Shown here: piece after piece, positions 32,401 through 32,650 of the stretch | How the letters are laid out: each line of letters opens with the position of its first letter | Position numbering within the stretch: position 1 is the stretch's first letter | Origin: Acidobacteriota bacterium | GTDB taxonomy: Bacteria; Acidobacteriota; Vicinamibacteria; Vicinamibacterales; UBA2999 | Assembly: GCA_021731165.1 (NCBI GenBank) | Contig: JAKFXY010000038.1 | Span: 1-32,650, forward strand | Length of the DNA stretch: 32,650 bases | Direction: 5' to 3' | Program-made: the position numbers and the translations under genes | Notes under the pieces: generated by a model | What the model saw: the letters and a program-made list of their open reading frames with translations, nothing else | Database searches by the model: none | What the model was told of the DNA's origin: nothing

Positions 32401-32650
32401 CAATGGCCTCCCGTGCTGTCGAGCGCTTCGCGCAGGAACGGATCGCCGGACGCGAAGAGCGGCCGCTGCCGAAGCTGCGTGAAGAACATCCAGAGCCACA
32501 CGCCGCCGATGCCGAGAGGCGCCGCCAGGTCGAGCCAGTGCACGAACAGGTGAGCGGCGTGCTCGCCGGCCTCGAGGTGGATGTTCGCGCCGGTGGACGC
32601 GAATTCCGGCGTCACCATCATGAAGAGATCCACGAACCGCATGAACAGGA
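32400..32650 (-). CDS. actF: Alternative complex III subunit ActF, C-terminal end (partial)
   Basis: About 83 codons of the 3' end; the start lies beyond the window and no stop interrupts the frame up to base 32650. The visible part ends a membrane protein: 'MRFVDLFMMVTPEF', a soluble loop, a TM helix (APLGIGGVWLWMFFTQL) and the tail 'RPLFASGDPFLREALDSTGGH'. This tail pattern (loop, HWLDLAAPLGIGG, then RPL...DP.L.EAL...GH) is that of ActF, one of the membrane subunits of the quinol:cytochrome c oxidoreductase ACIII. Its neighbour is the small one-TM protein, and the caa3 oxidase follows, as is usual for ACIII-oxidase loci. Because only the end is seen, ActF is favoured over the related membrane subunit ActC by the tail alone. 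Confidence 0.75.
   Translation of the reverse strand, partial: LFMRFVDLFMMVTPEFASTGANIHLEAGEHAAHLFVHWLDLAAPLGIGGVWLWMFFTQLRQRPLFASGDPFLREALDSTGGH

Overview
This is a GC-rich window, and its gene content looks like Acidobacteriota, probably Vicinamibacteria. The pointers are an Oar-like TonB-dependent receptor with a carboxypeptidase-regulatory N-terminus, a Ser/Thr kinase fused to TPRs, the end of an alternative complex III (ACIII) locus joined to a caa3 oxidase operon, and an EF-P with a PTARGG loop. The assignment is inferred from family content; there is no rRNA gene in the window.

Layout. (1) 1-3.1 kb, + strand: the end of gltX, a KGG-type stress protein, a tRNA-Gln(CTG), then a three-gene partner-switching cassette: FHA-SpoIIE phosphatase, STAS antagonist and HATPase anti-sigma kinase. 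(2) 3.2-6.4 kb: a zinc-ribbon / Ser-Thr kinase / TM / TPR receptor-type kinase. (3) 6.4-13.5 kb, - strand: a TonB-dependent receptor followed by a 1349-residue secreted metzincin-like protein that carries 14 tandem GRGDL pentapeptides. (4) 13.5-14.2 kb: a gene-poor stretch with possible remnants. (5) 14.2-20 kb: an unrecognised four-TM membrane protein, a secreted NHL beta-propeller protein (- strand), and a long coiled-coil/PEGA protein whose 5' end may be frameshifted. (6) 20.1-23.8 kb: a CDF metal transporter, an SRPBCC protein, an MHS-type MFS transporter and an EF-P-family factor. (7) 24.0-24.6 kb: a metallo-beta-lactamase-fold gene broken by an internal deletion. (8) 24.6-32.65 kb: a respiratory region. 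ApbE on + converges with a - strand operon that reads, in transcription order, actF (partial), a small membrane protein, SCO1/SenC, caa3 oxidase subunits II, I, III and IV, an FMN-binding protein, and a NosR-C-like polyferredoxin.

How the genes work together. The right third looks like one electron-transfer unit: ACIII oxidises quinol, the caa3 (A2-type) oxidase with its fused cytochrome c domain reduces O2, and SCO delivers copper to CuA. A 'split NosR' (separate FMN-binding and TM/4Fe-4S proteins) is attached to it, with its own flavinylating ApbE encoded convergently. No nosZ is present, so a role other than N2O reduction is suggested. The left part is regulatory: a partner-switching relay beside a receptor kinase.

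The two most unusual items are the GRGDL array in the secreted metzincin-like protein, whose codons are diversified while the peptide is invariant, and the split-NosR/ApbE module tied to the oxidase operon, whose flavinylation motif reads SRAT instead of SGAT. Several genes also have a -10-like box immediately before the start codon, which suggests leaderless transcripts.
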